Shown: positions 1 through 12,129, numbered from the stretch's first letter. The stretch is DNA of 64,000 bases from Takakia lepidozioides (GCA_030704615.1 CM060732.1:27571053-27635052), one strand, 5' to 3'. A program made the numbers and translations. The notes: generated by a model from the letters alone, not told the origin.

Positions 1-1012
1 GACTGTCTGGGACTTAGGCACTTTTACGGGATCTGTGGGGTACCCTTAATTTTTGCACAGACTGAGACCAACAGGAGCCTTAGGGGTGACAGCAGCGCAC
101 TTTAGGGGGGGGATACACAGCCCGTCACAGCCAACACAGCCCGTCACAGTCTGACACAGTCCGTCACAGTCCATCACAGCCCATCACAGTCCGACACAAC
201 CGACACAGCCGCCACAGCCAGACACAGCCCGTCACAGTCCGACACAGCCGACACAGCCGCCACAGCCAGACACAACCGTCACAACCAGTCACAGCTCGAC
301 ACAGCCCAACACAGTCGCACAGCCAGTCACAGTTTCACACAGCCAGTCACAGCTTGACACAGCTGTCACGACTATAGGGAACGGATAGCAGGACAGGGAA
401 CGACTATGGGGAACAACATCTGCGAATGGAACATGTTAGTTCACAGATGACGGTTAGTGAGGGAACGGTTAGAACAACGGGTAGGAAGATAAAGCCAGGA
501 GCAAGGACTGGAGAAGGATCACTCCTTGGGGGACTTCGGACATCACTGGGGGGAAATGAGGCAGAGAGCGCATCTCTGAGCAGAAAGAGGGAGAGCATGG
601 AGTAGGAGGAGAACGATCTGTTGATGCTTGATGAATGCAAGCAGTAGAGTTGTAATGTAGAGCAGATTAGAGACTCCATGGCTTCAGCCTGATACTTGAT
701 AGATATTAATCTGATACATACTTCATACTCACACTGTGTAGAGAGATCTGAGTGAAGCTGTGGAATGAATGGATGAGTTGATGGAATCCGATAGATTGCT
801 GAAGCAAACTGATACTTAAATACCAACAGTAAGGTAACTAGCTAACATGAATGCGGGAAGGAAAACAAATAGGAAACACCCCCATGATACACTAGCTGTA
901 GGTCATGACTGATTGTTCTGAGCGGGCTGAGTGCTTAGAGATTTCCAACTCTTCTATCTTGGAGTTCCCGCCTCGGATAGCGAAGGGATGGGTGAGTAAA
1001 AGCCGCGCGACA
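1..1012 (+). repeat. 5' LTR of element A
   Basis: Positions 1-969 are nearly identical to 11080-12129, the downstream copy. The downstream copy begins TGTTAGAGG at 11072, so about eight bases of this LTR lie before the window. It ends in GACA at 1009-1012, immediately before a plausible primer-binding site. TG...CA ends and a length of about 1.02 kb are normal for the group. A CACAG-rich minisatellite fills positions 111-370. Confidence 0.88.
111..370 (+). repeat. CACAG minisatellite in the 5' LTR
   Basis: This is a short-period array built from variants of CACAGYCCGT and CACAGTCCGA, giving a quasi-period of about 10 bp with many 1-2 base variations. The same array recurs at 11194-11530 and 60940-61150 in sister LTRs, and inverted at 53740-53822 and 55255-55475. 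Related arrays lie inside coding sequence at 6620-6790 and in the leader of an unrelated element at 29290-30540. Confidence 0.85.
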
Positions 1013-1014
1013 TT

Positions 1015-1032
1015 TGGCGACCATACTGGGGA
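1015..1032 (+). promoter_or_regulatory. Primer-binding site of element A
   Basis: TGGCGACCATACTGGGGA starts two bases after the LTR end GACA. A TGG start and this spacing are what a tRNA-primed minus-strand site should show. The same sequence follows the LTR of the third copy at 61801. The exact priming tRNA was not determined. Confidence 0.72.
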
Positions 1033-1600
1033 ACTGGGTCATGAACAACCAGATGTGACAGGCATCTGGTGGGATCATGGTGGTTGGAGAATTAAAGAAT
1101 TTGATGTGAATCAAATTCCTTGTGAAACTGAGAAGGAAAGATTGTCCAAACGATTCTTTCAGAGGTTCTTGGAATTGCCAGATGGTTGTAAAGAAAACAT
1201 TCTTAAGAGAGTGCATGATGCTGATCCTGAGTGGGGTATGGAGAAATGAGTGATAAAGATTTATTAGGTGGCCTGTAGAGGAAGAGCACGTTGGTTACCA
1301 ACACTGGTTTATATGATAGCATTGTTATCCATTAAGCGAGTAGAGTTTGAAGGCTGGGAAGAAGGAAAGGTGAATGTTTATACTCATATGCATGAAGAGC
1401 TTGTATTGGTAAAGAATTGGATTCCAAAGGATATTCTGTGGATCAAACTCACACCAAGAACAGCTTTCCAGACTTGTTTGCCATATGGTTATATGGTAAC
1501 AGAGACTTCTAGTATAGCCAAGGGTGCATTGAAGCTTGAAAGAAACCCAGGCATATACGAGAGATATTACAGAAGAGAGTTATGGTTATTGCCACATTAA
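1033..1600 (+). pseudogene. Possible extra ORF upstream of gag (broken)
   Basis: Between the primer-binding site and gag there are two reading frames. One runs through the LTR end to 1249 (...GIWWDHGGW...). The other spans 1268-1600 and contains residues such as RARWLPTLVY. The third copy (61801-62390) keeps recognisable versions of both peptides, and there 61778-62200 joins them into one frame. An ancestral single protein upstream of gag is therefore plausible, as in Ogre/Tat elements, which carry an additional ORF1 before gag. No domain is recognised. In this copy a stop at 1249 and a frame change break it. The coding status is an inference from conservation between the two copies. Confidence 0.45.
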
Positions 1601-1621
1601 GAGAAATGAAAGACATGGGAC

Positions 1622-4240
1622 ATGAGTGATGAAAGAGAAGCTAGACGCCAGAGATATTCAGCAAAAAGAGAAAGCTATCTGAAAGCTAATTATCCATATC
1701 TTTGGGAGAGAAGAATAGACATAGGGGAATCATCTGGACCTCTCACACCATTAAGATCAGAGAGTACATCACCCATACCGGAAGAACTAGAGTTGGATGC
1801 CACTCCTTCTTTTTCTTTGCAAGAAAGATTAAGGGAATTGGTACGGGAAGAAGATCAATCACGAGGTGAAAGATCTGAGGTACATCCCTGGATAAAAGAT
1901 TTGACAGAAATCTTTGATAAGAGTTGGCATGGAACACCAAAAGCAGGAACTCCAGTTTCTGAAGCGGAAGGTGAAGAAGGAGGAGAGGATGTGGCAGAGC
2001 CAACGGAGAGTTTAGACTCTCCAACACCATTGCAGTTGAGTTACATGAGTGAAGAAGAAACCCAAGGGCAAAACTTGGAGGATGAAAATAGAGAGAAGAA
2101 ATTGGAAGAGGAAGAGTATGAAGAAGTAGACCCAACAGCTGAGGTTGAGACTACAACCAGGACATCCCAACCCGTTGGACCTGGATCAAGTGGAGCACTT
2201 GGATCACAGGCCAACGAAGGTGTCGGCTCAGGGGGATCAGGCGGGCTGCCTGGATCTGGCTCTAGGGGGACAGGGAGTGTGGGAAGTAGTGCAACTGGGG
2301 CTGGGAATATTGTGAATATCGTGGGGCCAATAGCAGGGAGTGCTCAGGGGCCACCACTTGGTGGAAGATACACCACAACTACAACAGGTCTTGAAGGACC
2401 AGCACCAGCAAGGGTGCTAGCACCTGTCAGTGGGCAGAAGGTAGGGCCACAGATGGCGTTACAACCAACACGGGCAAAACCACCTTTTCCGATATATTCA
2501 GGAAAAGGGGATCCCGATGTACACATTAGCCAATTTGAGCACATGTGTATAGTGAACAATGAGAATGGCGATGATGCTAAGAGGAGATTGTTTCCTTGTT
2601 CACTTATCAAGAAAGCAAGTGAATGGTATGCAAGATTCCCTGATAATCATTTCCTAACCTGGAATGGCTTGAATACACCATTCCGAAATAGGTTCAGGAC
2701 AAGTAAAACTGAGGATGAAGTGTATGGAAGTTTACAACAGTTAAAGCAAAAGAAGCATGAAACTATTGAGGAGTATATGGAAAAGATGGAATTGATGATG
2801 AAAAAGCTGGCTGTTGTACCAGCACCAGGTTTACAGAAGACTTGGTTTGTGAGTGGATTAAGACCAGAGTTGTAGAAGAAAGTGGATATGTTACCCCATA
2901 ATACAGTGGAGGAGGCATTTGAAACAACAAACAGAATTGAGCAATTCAGGAGAGAGAAAAGGGATGATGAGGACTCTGAATATGAGTCAGATGAAGAAGA
3001 AGAGCATAAACTGAAAAGGAAGAGTAAGAGAAAGGAGAAGTTGAAGAGGGATAACTATGAGAAAAGATTAGAAGAAATCTTGAAGAAGTATGCCACAGAG
3101 GCTGCAACACATTGGAGAAAGGGTGTATGGTGTGCAAAGTGCCAGAATGAAGGCCATACCACCACTGAATGCCACATGAAGGAGAAACATTGTACTATCT
3201 GTAAAATGGATAACCATTCTACTGAGAATTGTTACTACAACAGAAGGACAGCTGCAAGAGAACCTAGGCAAGTAAGGGTGCATCAGGTGCAGCCCCAGCC
3301 AAGAAGAAACAATGATCAGGACCACTATGGTAGGTCTGGTGGTTATAACAATGGCATGGAAGGGAGAGGTAATTCAAGAGGGAATTACCAAGGAAATTCC
3401 AGAGGCAACTATCAGGGTAATCCAAAGGGGAATTACCAGCCCGGGAATCAGGATTACAGAAATAATCCAAGAGTAGACCAAGGGCGAGGACCCAATGGTG
3501 AAGAACTATGTTACTATTGTAATCAGCCAGGACATCGCAAGGCAGCCTGTTCATTCTGGATTAGACACCAGAATGAGATGAGAGCTCCTGTGAATGAGGG
3601 CCCAGTGGTGGCAGCTCACATGGTTAGGCCATGTGTTGTACCAGAAGTAAGTACAATGATAGTAACAAGAAGTAAAGCCAAACTAATACCTCCAGTAGAA
3701 GAGGAAGAAGATGAGACTGGAAGTGGCAATGATATGCCTGAAGATGAAGAGACTTGGAAAGATGAGAAGGAACTGCACAAGGAAGTGGCAGATACCATAA
3801 GGGAAATGCAGAAGAGTACTGATATTCCTGTGGCAGATTCCTCTGATTCTGATGGAGAAGAAGAAGTGAGTGAGGATGAAAGGAAGAAAGAAGATGCAGA
3901 CATGCAAAGTAATGAAGGGACTTTGGCTGAAGTAATATGCCAGACCAAAGTAGAGATTACCATTGGACAGCTATTGGCTGTGGCACCTTATTGGAGACAC
4001 AGGCTGTATCAAGCAATCAATCGAATTGCCCAGGAGACAGGAAACACAGACCTGAACAGCAAGGTGACCAGTTATAATGTGAAGCCGGAAGGGCGAGAAA
4101 CAGTCATGGACTTTGATGATTCTATGCCAGTAATACAATTGAGAATTGGAAGCACAGAACTAACTGATGTACTGATAGGATGGAGGCTCTGGAGTAAATA
4201 TCATGACAGACCAATTAAGAAAGAAGCTTGGTCTAAGTGA
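1622..4240 (+). pseudogene. gag: gag of element A (one TAG stop, then a frameshift)
   Basis: This encodes the structural polyprotein that packages element RNA. The N-terminal third is acidic and glycine/serine rich. A retrotransposon gag core follows (about residues 290-417, with WYARFPDNHF and WFVSGLRPEL). After a TAG at 2873-2875 the same frame continues from 2882 with charged sequence and three CCHC zinc knuckles, CAKCQNEGHTTTEC, CTICKMDNHSTENC and CYYCNQPGHRKAAC. The third copy has a CAA-like codon where this copy has TAG, so the stop looks like a C-to-T change. The frame ends in an acidic stretch that leads into the protease. At 4178 a one-base shift puts the protease active-site sequence into another frame. 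Confidence 0.85.
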
Positions 4241-5300
4241 AGGTAGGAGCTGATTTGGATGGCTTCATGGATGGCTTCAGTGGTTATAATCAAGTGCAAG
4301 TGGCAGAAGAAGACCAGGGAAAGACAGCTTTCATCACAGACTGGGGTGCTTATGCATACAAAGTCATGTTTTTTGGACTTTGTAATGCACCAGCAACCTT
4401 TCAGAGAGTGATAAGTGAATCTTTTCATGAGTATCTGGATGATTTCATGCAGGTGTTCTTGGATGATTTCAGTGTGTACAGCGCTAAGAATGAGCACTTA
4501 CATAAATTGGAGTTATGTCTAGCCAGATGCAGGATGAGAGGTCTGGGCCTGAATCCAGAGAAGTGTACTTTCTGTGTAAACTCAGGGGTGCTTTTGGGAC
4601 ACATTGTGTGTAAGAGGGGACTTCTTGTGGATCCCAGGAAGACAGAGGCCATTAAAGCCTCTCCACCACCAGTAAATGTTAAGAGTCTAAGGAGATTCCT
4701 TGGACAAACCAGTTATAAAGGTATGCACAGATAGCAGCACCATTGAGCAAGCTTCTGAAGAAAGATGCAGTGTTTGCATGGACAGCTGAATGTCAACAGG
4801 CTTTTGAGGAACTTACATTGTCAGTAACAACTACACCTGTGCTGATTAACCCTCACTGGCATGTAGTATTTCATGTTCACTGTGATGCCTCAAGAGAAGC
4901 GTTGGGAGCGGTGTTAGCCCAAAATGTTACAGGAAATATAGATTCACCTGTGTACTATGCTAGCAGGTTAATGAACAGTGCTGAAAGGAACTATAGCACA
5001 ACTGAAAGAGAAGCACTAGCAATGATTTATGTAGTCAAGAAATGGCATTACCTATTGGGAAGAAAGTTTATGTTTTATGTGGATCACCAGGCTCTAATAT
5101 ATCTGGTGAACAAACCTTTGATAAGTGGAAGGATAGCAAGGTGGTTAATAATCTTGCACGAGTTTGAGTTCGAAGTTGTTTACAAGCCTGGCCGTTTGCA
5201 TCTTGTCGCAGATCATTTGTCACGCCTAACAACAGGAGAGCCCACCACAGGAGTAGACGACCAATTGCCTGATGCGAGTTTATTTGCAATGGAGGTGTAA
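4178..5300 (+). pseudogene. pol: Protease remnant, RT C-terminal half and RNase H of element A
   Basis: Read one base out of the gag frame, 4178-4242 gives DGGSGVNI, the aspartic protease active-site region, followed by a stop. It is then joined to reverse transcriptase at its catalytic motif A (MDGFSGYNQVQ). The rest of the protease and the fingers of RT are missing, which indicates an internal deletion of several hundred bases near 4240. RT continues with FGLCNAPATFQR and the active-site box FLDD. After a small rearrangement near 4725, RNase H follows (4743-5300) with CDAS, EREAL and VDHQAL, holding the expected acidic residues. The deletion makes this copy non-autonomous. Confidence 0.85.
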
Positions 5301-6619
5301 GGAAGTGCAGATGAATGGTTAGATTGGCAGTGGCCAATCAGATACTACCTTACTCATGGTCAATGCCCACCTAGTTATGGAAAGGAGCAGAGGAAGAGAA
5401 TCGCTATCAAGGCTCTACCTTATACTATGGTAGGGAGTAGAATGTATAAGCTAGGACCAGATGGAGTGCCGAAGCGATGCTTATACCACCATGAACATGC
5501 AGGTTACTGGTGGCCTACTTTGTTCAAAGATGTACACAAGTATTGTCAGAGTTGTGATGAATGTCAGAGGCTAGGACCTTTGCAGAGATTTGGAAAGATG
5601 GCTTTGCATCCTACAATGCCTACGGAACCATTTCAGAAATGGGGACTAGACTTTGTTGGACCAATTAACCCTCCGGCCAAGAACACATAGAACAAGTATA
5701 TAATTACAGCCACTGATTATACTACGAAGTGGGTGGAAGCTAAAGCTTTGAGGGACAACACAGCCAAGTCCACAGCAAGGTTCCTGTATGAGAACATACT
5801 TACACGATTTGGCTGTCCCTTGGAATTTATCAGTGATCAGGGAAGTCACTTCATTAACAAGACCATTGAATTATTGACTAAAGAGTTCATGATTGTGCAT
5901 AGGAAGAGTACAACATATTACCCACAGGGTAATGGGCAGGCAGAGGCTACCAACAAAATACTATGTACTATCTTGGCTAAGATAGTCAATGCAAACAGAA
6001 CGGATTGGGATACAAAGCTGCTGACAGCTTTGTGGTCATACAGGACTTCATATAAAGTCACCACTAAGTATACACCATTCCAATTAGTTTATGGTATGGA
6101 AGCTTTACTTCCAGTGGAATTCCTGTTACCTACCATGAGAACGGAATGGGGAAAGAGAATGAAATTGCAAGATTCAATTAAAGTCAGAAAACATGAATTA
6201 TACCATGTGGAAGAAGTACGTGCTGATGCAGTTGATAATATGACCAGAATTCAGATGAAGAGGAAGGAACAGTTTGATGAAGGCAAGTTAAAAACTTTTA
6301 AGACGGGAGATTTGGTTCTCTGGTTGCAGAAGAAGGGAAAGATTAAAACTTCTAAGCTTAAATCACCATGGAAAGGACCTTATGTCATACATAAGATGTA
6401 TGATAATAACATCGCCATGTTACAAACCATTAACAAAGAGATGCTGGGAAGAGTCAATGTCAATAAGTTGAAGGGGTACAGTGGTATCCATGACAAACCA
6501 TTGCAGCATGATTTGCATGTTGAAACGCAAAAGCAGTCACGGGCTGCGCCAGTGATACCAACGGAGTATGGAGCACTTGTCGCTAGGCCGAGCATATATG
6601 ACCAGGGCGGGCAGAACAA

Positions 6620-6790
6620 GCGCGACACAGCCTATCACAGCCCAGCACGGCGCAATACAGCCTATCACAGCCTACCACAGCATGTCACAACCTATCACAG
6701 CTTACCACAGTGCAACACAGCCTATCACAGCGTACCACAGTATGACACAGCCTGTCACAGCTCAACACAGCCTACCAGGGTTACACAATC
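6620..6790 (+). repeat. CACAG minisatellite translated in frame
   Basis: Roughly 30-bp units (CACAGCCTATCACAGCCTACCA and variants) lie inside the open frame and encode repeats such as TAYHSLPQ. They separate the integrase C-terminus from the accessory domains and are the coding counterpart of the LTR minisatellite. Confidence 0.75.
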
Positions 6791-9700
6791 CATAGAATCA
6801 GTGACAGGTGGATGCAGGATAACTTCAGGGAAATGGCCGGCGGAAGAAAGGACGGAAGCCAGTTTAGAAAGGGACACGTGGAAGTCAGGGCGCGACACAC
6901 AGCTGAGAAGGAAGTGCAAGAATAGGTGTCATCAAGAAAGAGGACAAGAATGGCCGTCAAAGTACCTACTTAGCACGTCAATTCAGATGAATGGCGGGCC
7001 CATTAATGAATACGGAAAAAGGGCAACGGAACAAACGGCAAGTACAGAAAAGCAAAATTCTTCTCACATGTGTTATCTTAGTGGACAGTTCAGCAGGGAA
7101 AGTCCACTAAAGAAAATTAAATCTAGAATCCAGTCACAGCAGTTACAGCCAATCGAAAGCCAGAAAAAAGATCAAGAAATTGGAGGGAATTTAAGCGCAA
7201 GAGTCGGCGTCGTTCTAAGTAACGGGCGTCTCTACGGGACAAACCATCATTGCTATAGCTTTGAAGCTATGGAGGAACTAACAGACTATACGCTCGCAAT
7301 ATTACTTACGCAGTGGCATAGGGACGGAAGAACAGAGCGGATCTTTTCTCTTAATCGATGCTTGCAAGCCCCGCAGGCTTACAAGAAATTACCCATAGCT
7401 TTTTGTGGCAACCATACGTTTATGCTTTGTGCCCTGCAGGCAATTCTTCAATTGTCACAGCCAAAACCTTTCTGTGGGTCTAGAATGAAGAGAGTGAGAG
7501 GAATGGAAGAAATCAGGGTGAAGAACACCACAATCCTGCAGAAACAAACGATTGCTACTCCACAGGCGATACAGTTACTGAAGGAGCTGCGATTGGAAGG
7601 ATTGCAAAGCAAAGATTGGACATTGCACCATAGACAATACATGTTACAATTCTTCCAGAACTTTGAGCCTAGGACAGGAGCAACAACGGTGAAGGGAGTT
7701 GAATTAGAAATTACTCCCCTATACCTACAGCAATTGTTTGAATTGCCATCAGGTCAGGTGCATGTGGAGGAGCACAGGGCAAGACTGCAAATAGGGGACT
7801 TATTCCAAGAAGGGAGTTTCTTTAAAACTCAAGGTTATGCTTGTACCAAGGCCGTCTACCCGGGGCTAAGGGAGGTAGGCCAAGTATTGAACGTTCTGTT
7901 TGCCATGAAACAGAACCAACAGTATTTGAGCAGATCCTTCACAGAGGAAATACTCAAAGCCCTGAGAGGAGAAGAGGTAGCATGGGCGGACATAATGTAC
8001 AACGCACTGGTAGAGGAGATGAAAAGATTACAGGGCACTGCTGCAAAGTCTCCTATCATAGTGTCTGGCCCAATCATTGCTCAAATAATTCTTGATTCTT
8101 GCATACTTGATGCTCGAGAAAGACAGGAGATGGGAGTGTTTGAGACTGAAACCACTGCAATGGAAGAGCAAGGCTCTTCACACAGTGAGGGTGGACTGGC
8201 AGGGCAACCCCAGACTAAGAGACAGAGGCGGGGAAAGACTGTAGTGGCGGATCCACTAGCTTCACGGAAACCACATGATAATGTTTCCCAAGCTCTTGTG
8301 CAGGAAGGGGCACAACAACACAAAGAACTGCTATTATTGGAAGCAGGACCTTCAGAGAGGGAAGAGGAAGTTACTTCAGTATCACAGCCATCACAGCCAG
8401 ATGATCGGCTTGTCACAGAGTTACCACAAGTTGTCCATGCAGTTCCACCAGAAATAATTGATTTGGAGAAAGAAGGGTTAGATATTCCCACTACAGAACA
8501 GGTGGTGGCAGAAATTGAGAAGGGGGACCTTCTCTATGAATATTCCGGTCTGGTCAGGGAAACAGTGATTCCGGAGGTGCAACGGTTGTCTAGGGGAAAC
8601 CCTGCGGTGCATATAATACACACACCTGTGACGGAGGTACCACAGGTAGAATGTCAAGACACTGCAGCACCGGTGACGGATGAAGTGGTCCAGGAAGAAA
8701 ATCTGGTGGGGCAATGGCCTGAGTGGTTCGTGAGGCATCACACTGTTGAGGATCAAGGAGAACAGCAGCAAGCTCACCATGATGACCCTCAACAGGCCAT
8801 GCTTATGAGTTCCATAAGCAAGACACTTAATTTGTTGGGCATTTATGTCAAATCCCATGTTCCAACTACCCAATTGGCAACTTTGAGGGAGGAACTCAGG
8901 AAGGAGTTTGAGGCTCGACTTGCCACTGAGTGTGCAAACAAGGTCGATGAAGAGGTCACTCTCAAGATGCAGCAAGACTTAGAGAGTACAGAAGCGGCTT
9001 TGCAATTGGCCAAGGAACAATTGATTGAGGCAGGCCTCGCGCAAGACCAGTTGCACGAAGCACATAAGCAACAACTATACCAAATGCAGATGAAGCATGA
9101 AAGCAAGTTGCAAGAAGTGAATGCACTACATACGAAGTTGCAGACAGTGCGTGACAGGATGGCCATACAATGTGCTACACTCACAACTATGCTTGACCAA
9201 GCTACAATAGAAATAAATAGTCAAGCGGAAAGATGTACGAAGGCAGAGGCAGAGAATGTTGAGCAAGTGAAACTCATTGTCGATATGAAGAATACAATCT
9301 GTCGCAATGAGAATACTTTCAAGCAATACAGGCAGGTTGAAGCTGACCAAGAGAGGTACATCCTGGAGTTGCAACAAACGCTCATGGTAAATAGAAATGA
9401 ACTCTCTGTGGCTAACAAGGCTTGGAAGGAAGCCAATAATTTCGCTGCTGCCTATGTGAGTTTGGTTGAACCTCATGCGAAGCGCATGGAGGCTTTACAG
9501 CAGCAGATAAATGTGTACAGGCTCACAGAGGAGCATACTCTAAGGGGTGCCACAAGCAACTTGGTGGATAACCACCTTATGCAGGTCTGGTTAGCACAAG
9601 GGCCGGTGGAGGGCAAAGCACCACGAAAGCTCACCCAAAGCGAGATGAATGAGCTCAGACTGCAAGTGCAGAACATTGCCACAACTACTATAGACAATGT

Positions 9701-9872
9701 CTATAGTAGGATAGCGGAGTTACTTGAGGATGTAGACGGCCTGCAGACACAAGTGGAGGACCTCACTTCAAATATCGACAAGAGAGTTTGTGTACCTGAG
9801 GAACAGCTAATGGCTTCTTATTTACAAGCGAGAACTTTGGCTTTTCAGTCTTCTTCACAGGGGGTGTAGGAG

Positions 9873-11033
9873 ATGCCAATGGTACAAGAGCCAGTGCCAC
9901 CAACACCACAACAAGTCACTGTGCCAGTAGCTGACCCTGTTGTTACTACAGCCACACCACAGCCTGAGGTATTGGGGAATGCTGCTTTTAACCCACCTAA
10001 AATTCCTACTGCACGGGAGTACAGTCGGTCTATGATTATGCCCTTCAACCAAATTCCCATTGTGTTGGATTTGGCTTGGAAAGAATTTAGTCCTCTGCAG
10101 TTGCTGGCACATTACTATCAAATCATGCACATTTGGCTGCCAGTGGCAACTAGGACTAAAGTTCTTCCGAACAATCGACCAATTAAGGATAATCACTTTG
10201 CGCAGTACTGGCATGAGGCAAGTACCATGCTGAAGGAATTAATTGCCTTCCAAGTGGTACATGGATTCATTTATACCAAGACCAAGGAGGTAGCAAGTAT
10301 TGTCATGGGCTGCGGGTTATACTACGCTGCTTGTTTTCGGGCACGTTATCACATTGAGCAGCAGAAGATGCAATCGCGCTTTCTGAGTTATTCCAGTGGG
10401 GATCATTGGGTTTTATCTTCAATGCCACCTCATATGTACCTATATGAGGCAAAAGTTATGATGCAAAAGGATTCTCAGATTCGTTCATGGTTTCATGAGG
10501 CCTGGAACAATTTGTCAACACAGAAATTCGGCCCTGACAATATTTTCTTTAAGGGCCAAGAGGCATGGAAATACTTGCACAATTCACAAGTCATTGGTAC
10601 ACCACTCATCTGGACAGACAAGGAGTTCGGGGTCTTCACCAATTTTGCAATTCAGCGCTTACAACAAGTTTTACAGTTTAAACTTCCAGACATGGTGGGA
10701 CAACATTGTATGCCCCAGAGAATTCCAGTTAAAGTTCGACAGTTAAAACACCTCAGGGGGGACGAGGATTCTGATACAACTGTTTCTTCAGCGGACTCTT
10801 TTGACATGGCAGAGGACTATGCAATTCAGATGGCAGAGAAGAAGCGACGGGGGTCTCCTATGCCTGAAAGATTACCTCGATATCAGCCTCCAGAGGGACT
10901 GACATATCCAGGTAGTGTTCAATCATCTCCCTCAACCAGTGACAGAACACGGGCTCGCACACGGAGTCCTTCACGAGACTCTAACCGTCAAAAGGGTGCT
11001 CACTCACAAAGGGTTACAAATCCCAAACAGTAA
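9873..11033 (+). CDS. C-terminal accessory ORF of element A (386 aa)
   Basis: This is the 3' part of the accessory region, shown separately because a TAG at 9867-9869 splits it from the upstream frame. Paralogues at 54479 and near 56797 read CAG at this codon (QGVQEMPV), so the split is recent and the protein was originally part of the long frame. It has a proline-rich start, a conserved globular core with MPFNQIPIVLDLAWKEF and HWVLSSMPPHMYLYEAK, then a Ser/Arg/Pro-rich basic tail. The minus-strand homologue at 55633-56724 retains most of the core, so it has been kept across copies. No known fold is recognised. An env-like or capsid-accessory role would be a guess. It ends 39 bp before the 3' LTR. 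Confidence 0.72.
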   Translation: MPMVQEPVPPTPQQVTVPVADPVVTTATPQPEVLGNAAFNPPKIPTAREYSRSMIMPFNQIPIVLDLAWKEFSPLQLLAHYYQIMHIWLPVATRTKVLPNNRPIKDNHFAQYWHEASTMLKELIAFQVVHGFIYTKTKEVASIVMGCGLYYAACFRARYHIEQQKMQSRFLSYSSGDHWVLSSMPPHMYLYEAKVMMQKDSQIRSWFHEAWNNLSTQKFGPDNIFFKGQEAWKYLHNSQVIGTPLIWTDKEFGVFTNFAIQRLQQVLQFKLPDMVGQHCMPQRIPVKVRQLKHLRGDEDSDTTVSSADSFDMAEDYAIQMAEKKRRGSPMPERLPRYQPPEGLTYPGSVQSSPSTSDRTRARTRSPSRDSNRQKGAHSQRVTNPKQ

Positions 11034-11050
11034 ACCGTGAGGACACGGCT

Positions 11051-11071
11051 TTTTGAGAGGGGAAGGGGTAA
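11051..11071 (+). promoter_or_regulatory. Polypurine tract of element A
   Basis: A purine-rich run containing GAGAGGGGAAGGGG directly precedes the LTR start TGTTAGAGG at 11072. This is the expected plus-strand primer site. Confidence 0.8.
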
Positions 11072-12129
11072 TGTTAGAGGACTGTCTGGGACTTAGGCAC
11101 TTTTACGGGATCTGTGGGGTACCCTTAATTTTTGCACAGACTGAGACTAACAGGAGCCTTAGGGGTGACAACAGCGCACTTTAGGGGGGGTTTACACAGC
11201 CTGTCACAGTCCGACACAGCCCGTCACAGCCAACACAGCTCGTCACAGTCCAACACAGCCCATCACAGTCTATCACAGCCCGTCACAGTCCGACACAGCC
11301 AACACAGCCGCCACAGCCAGACACAGCCGTCACAGCCGACACAGTCCGTCATAGTCCAACACAGCCCGTCACAGTCCATCACAGCCCGTCACAGTCCGAC
11401 ACAGCCGACACAGCCGCCATAGCCAGACACAGCCGTCACAACTAGTCACAGCTCGACACAGCCCAACACAGTCGCACAACCAGTCACAGTTTCACACAGC
11501 TAGTCACAGCTTGACACAGCTGTCACGACCATAGGGAACGGATAGCAGGACAGGGAACAACTGTGGGGAACAACATCTGCGAATGGAACATGTTAGTTCA
11601 CAGATGACGGTTAGTGAGGGAAACGGTTAGAACAACGGGTAGGAAGATAAAGCCAGGAGCAAGGATTGGAGAAGGATCACTTCTTGGGGGACTTCGGACA
11701 TCACTGGGGGGAAATGAGGCAGAGAGCGCATCTCTGAGCAGAAAGAGGGAGAGCACGGAGTAGGAGGAGAACGATCTGTTGATGCTTGATGAATGCAAGC
11801 AGTAGAGTTGTAATGTAGAGCAGATTAGAGACTCCATGGCTTCAGCCTGATACTTGATAGATATTAATCTGATACATACTTCATACTCACATTGTGTAGA
11901 GAGATCTGAGTGAAGCTGTGGAATGAATGGATGAGTTGATGGAATCCGATAGATTGCTGAAGCAAACTGATACTTAAATACCAACAGTAAGGTAACTAGC
12001 TAACATGAATGCGGGAAGGAAAACAAATAGGAAACACCCCCATGATACACTAGCTGTAGGTCATGACTGATTGTTCTGAGCGGGCTGAGTGCTTAGAGAT
12101 TTCCAACTCTTCTATCTTGGAGTTCCCGC
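11072..12129 (+). repeat. 3' LTR of element A, 3'-truncated
   Basis: It starts TGTTAGAGGACTG after the polypurine tract and matches the 5' LTR with few differences up to GGAGTTCCCGC at 12129. The 5' LTR then continues for about 43 bases to GACA, but here unrelated sequence begins. The end has been lost by deletion or rearrangement against element B. The minisatellite occupies 11194-11530. Confidence 0.87.

Larger units (their letters stand above)
5427..11033 (+). pseudogene. Integrase fused to a giant accessory region (element A)
   Basis: Integrase inserts the cDNA. The zinc domain is shortened: HHEH runs straight into AGYWWPTLF, though CQSCDEC remains. The catalytic triad is present in LDFVGP, ISDQGSHF and GNGQAEATNK, followed by a C-terminal domain ending near 6475. 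One TAG (5688) interrupts the core. From 5733 the frame runs to 9869, meets a single TAG, and continues in the same frame to 11033, about 1,770 codons in total. Behind integrase come a TAYHS-rich repeat (6620-6790), a globular region (about 7200-8110) with ITPLYLQQLFELPSG, a basic KRQRRGK stretch, a long coiled coil (about 8840-9780), and a C-terminal globular and serine/arginine-rich part (9990-11033). The accessory region resembles plant transposon-associated domains only in outline. Its function is unknown. Confidence 0.82.
1..12129 (+). mobile_element. Element A: Ty3/gypsy LTR retrotransposon, Athila/Tat-like, defective
   Basis: The element has two LTRs, a primer-binding site, gag with three zinc knuckles, pieces of protease, RT and RNase H, an integrase, a long accessory coding region and a polypurine tract. 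Its order is protease-RT-RNase H-integrase, as in Ty3/gypsy. A TGGCGACC-type primer-binding site, an FLDD reverse-transcriptase box and a large reading frame behind integrase fit the Athila/Tat group of plant elements. It is defective: most of the protease and the first half of RT are deleted near 4240, the integrase zinc domain is shortened, and several frames carry single stops. The first few bases of the 5' LTR lie outside the window, and the 3' LTR lacks about its last 43 bases. Other family members lie at 50150-50909, 53205-59440 and 60819-64000. Confidence 0.88.

Noticed and set aside
404-826. Minus-strand frame of 140 residues inside the element A LTR, repeated at 11598-11984
   Set aside because: It is present in both LTR copies only because the DNA is repeated. 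No domain or start context supports expression.
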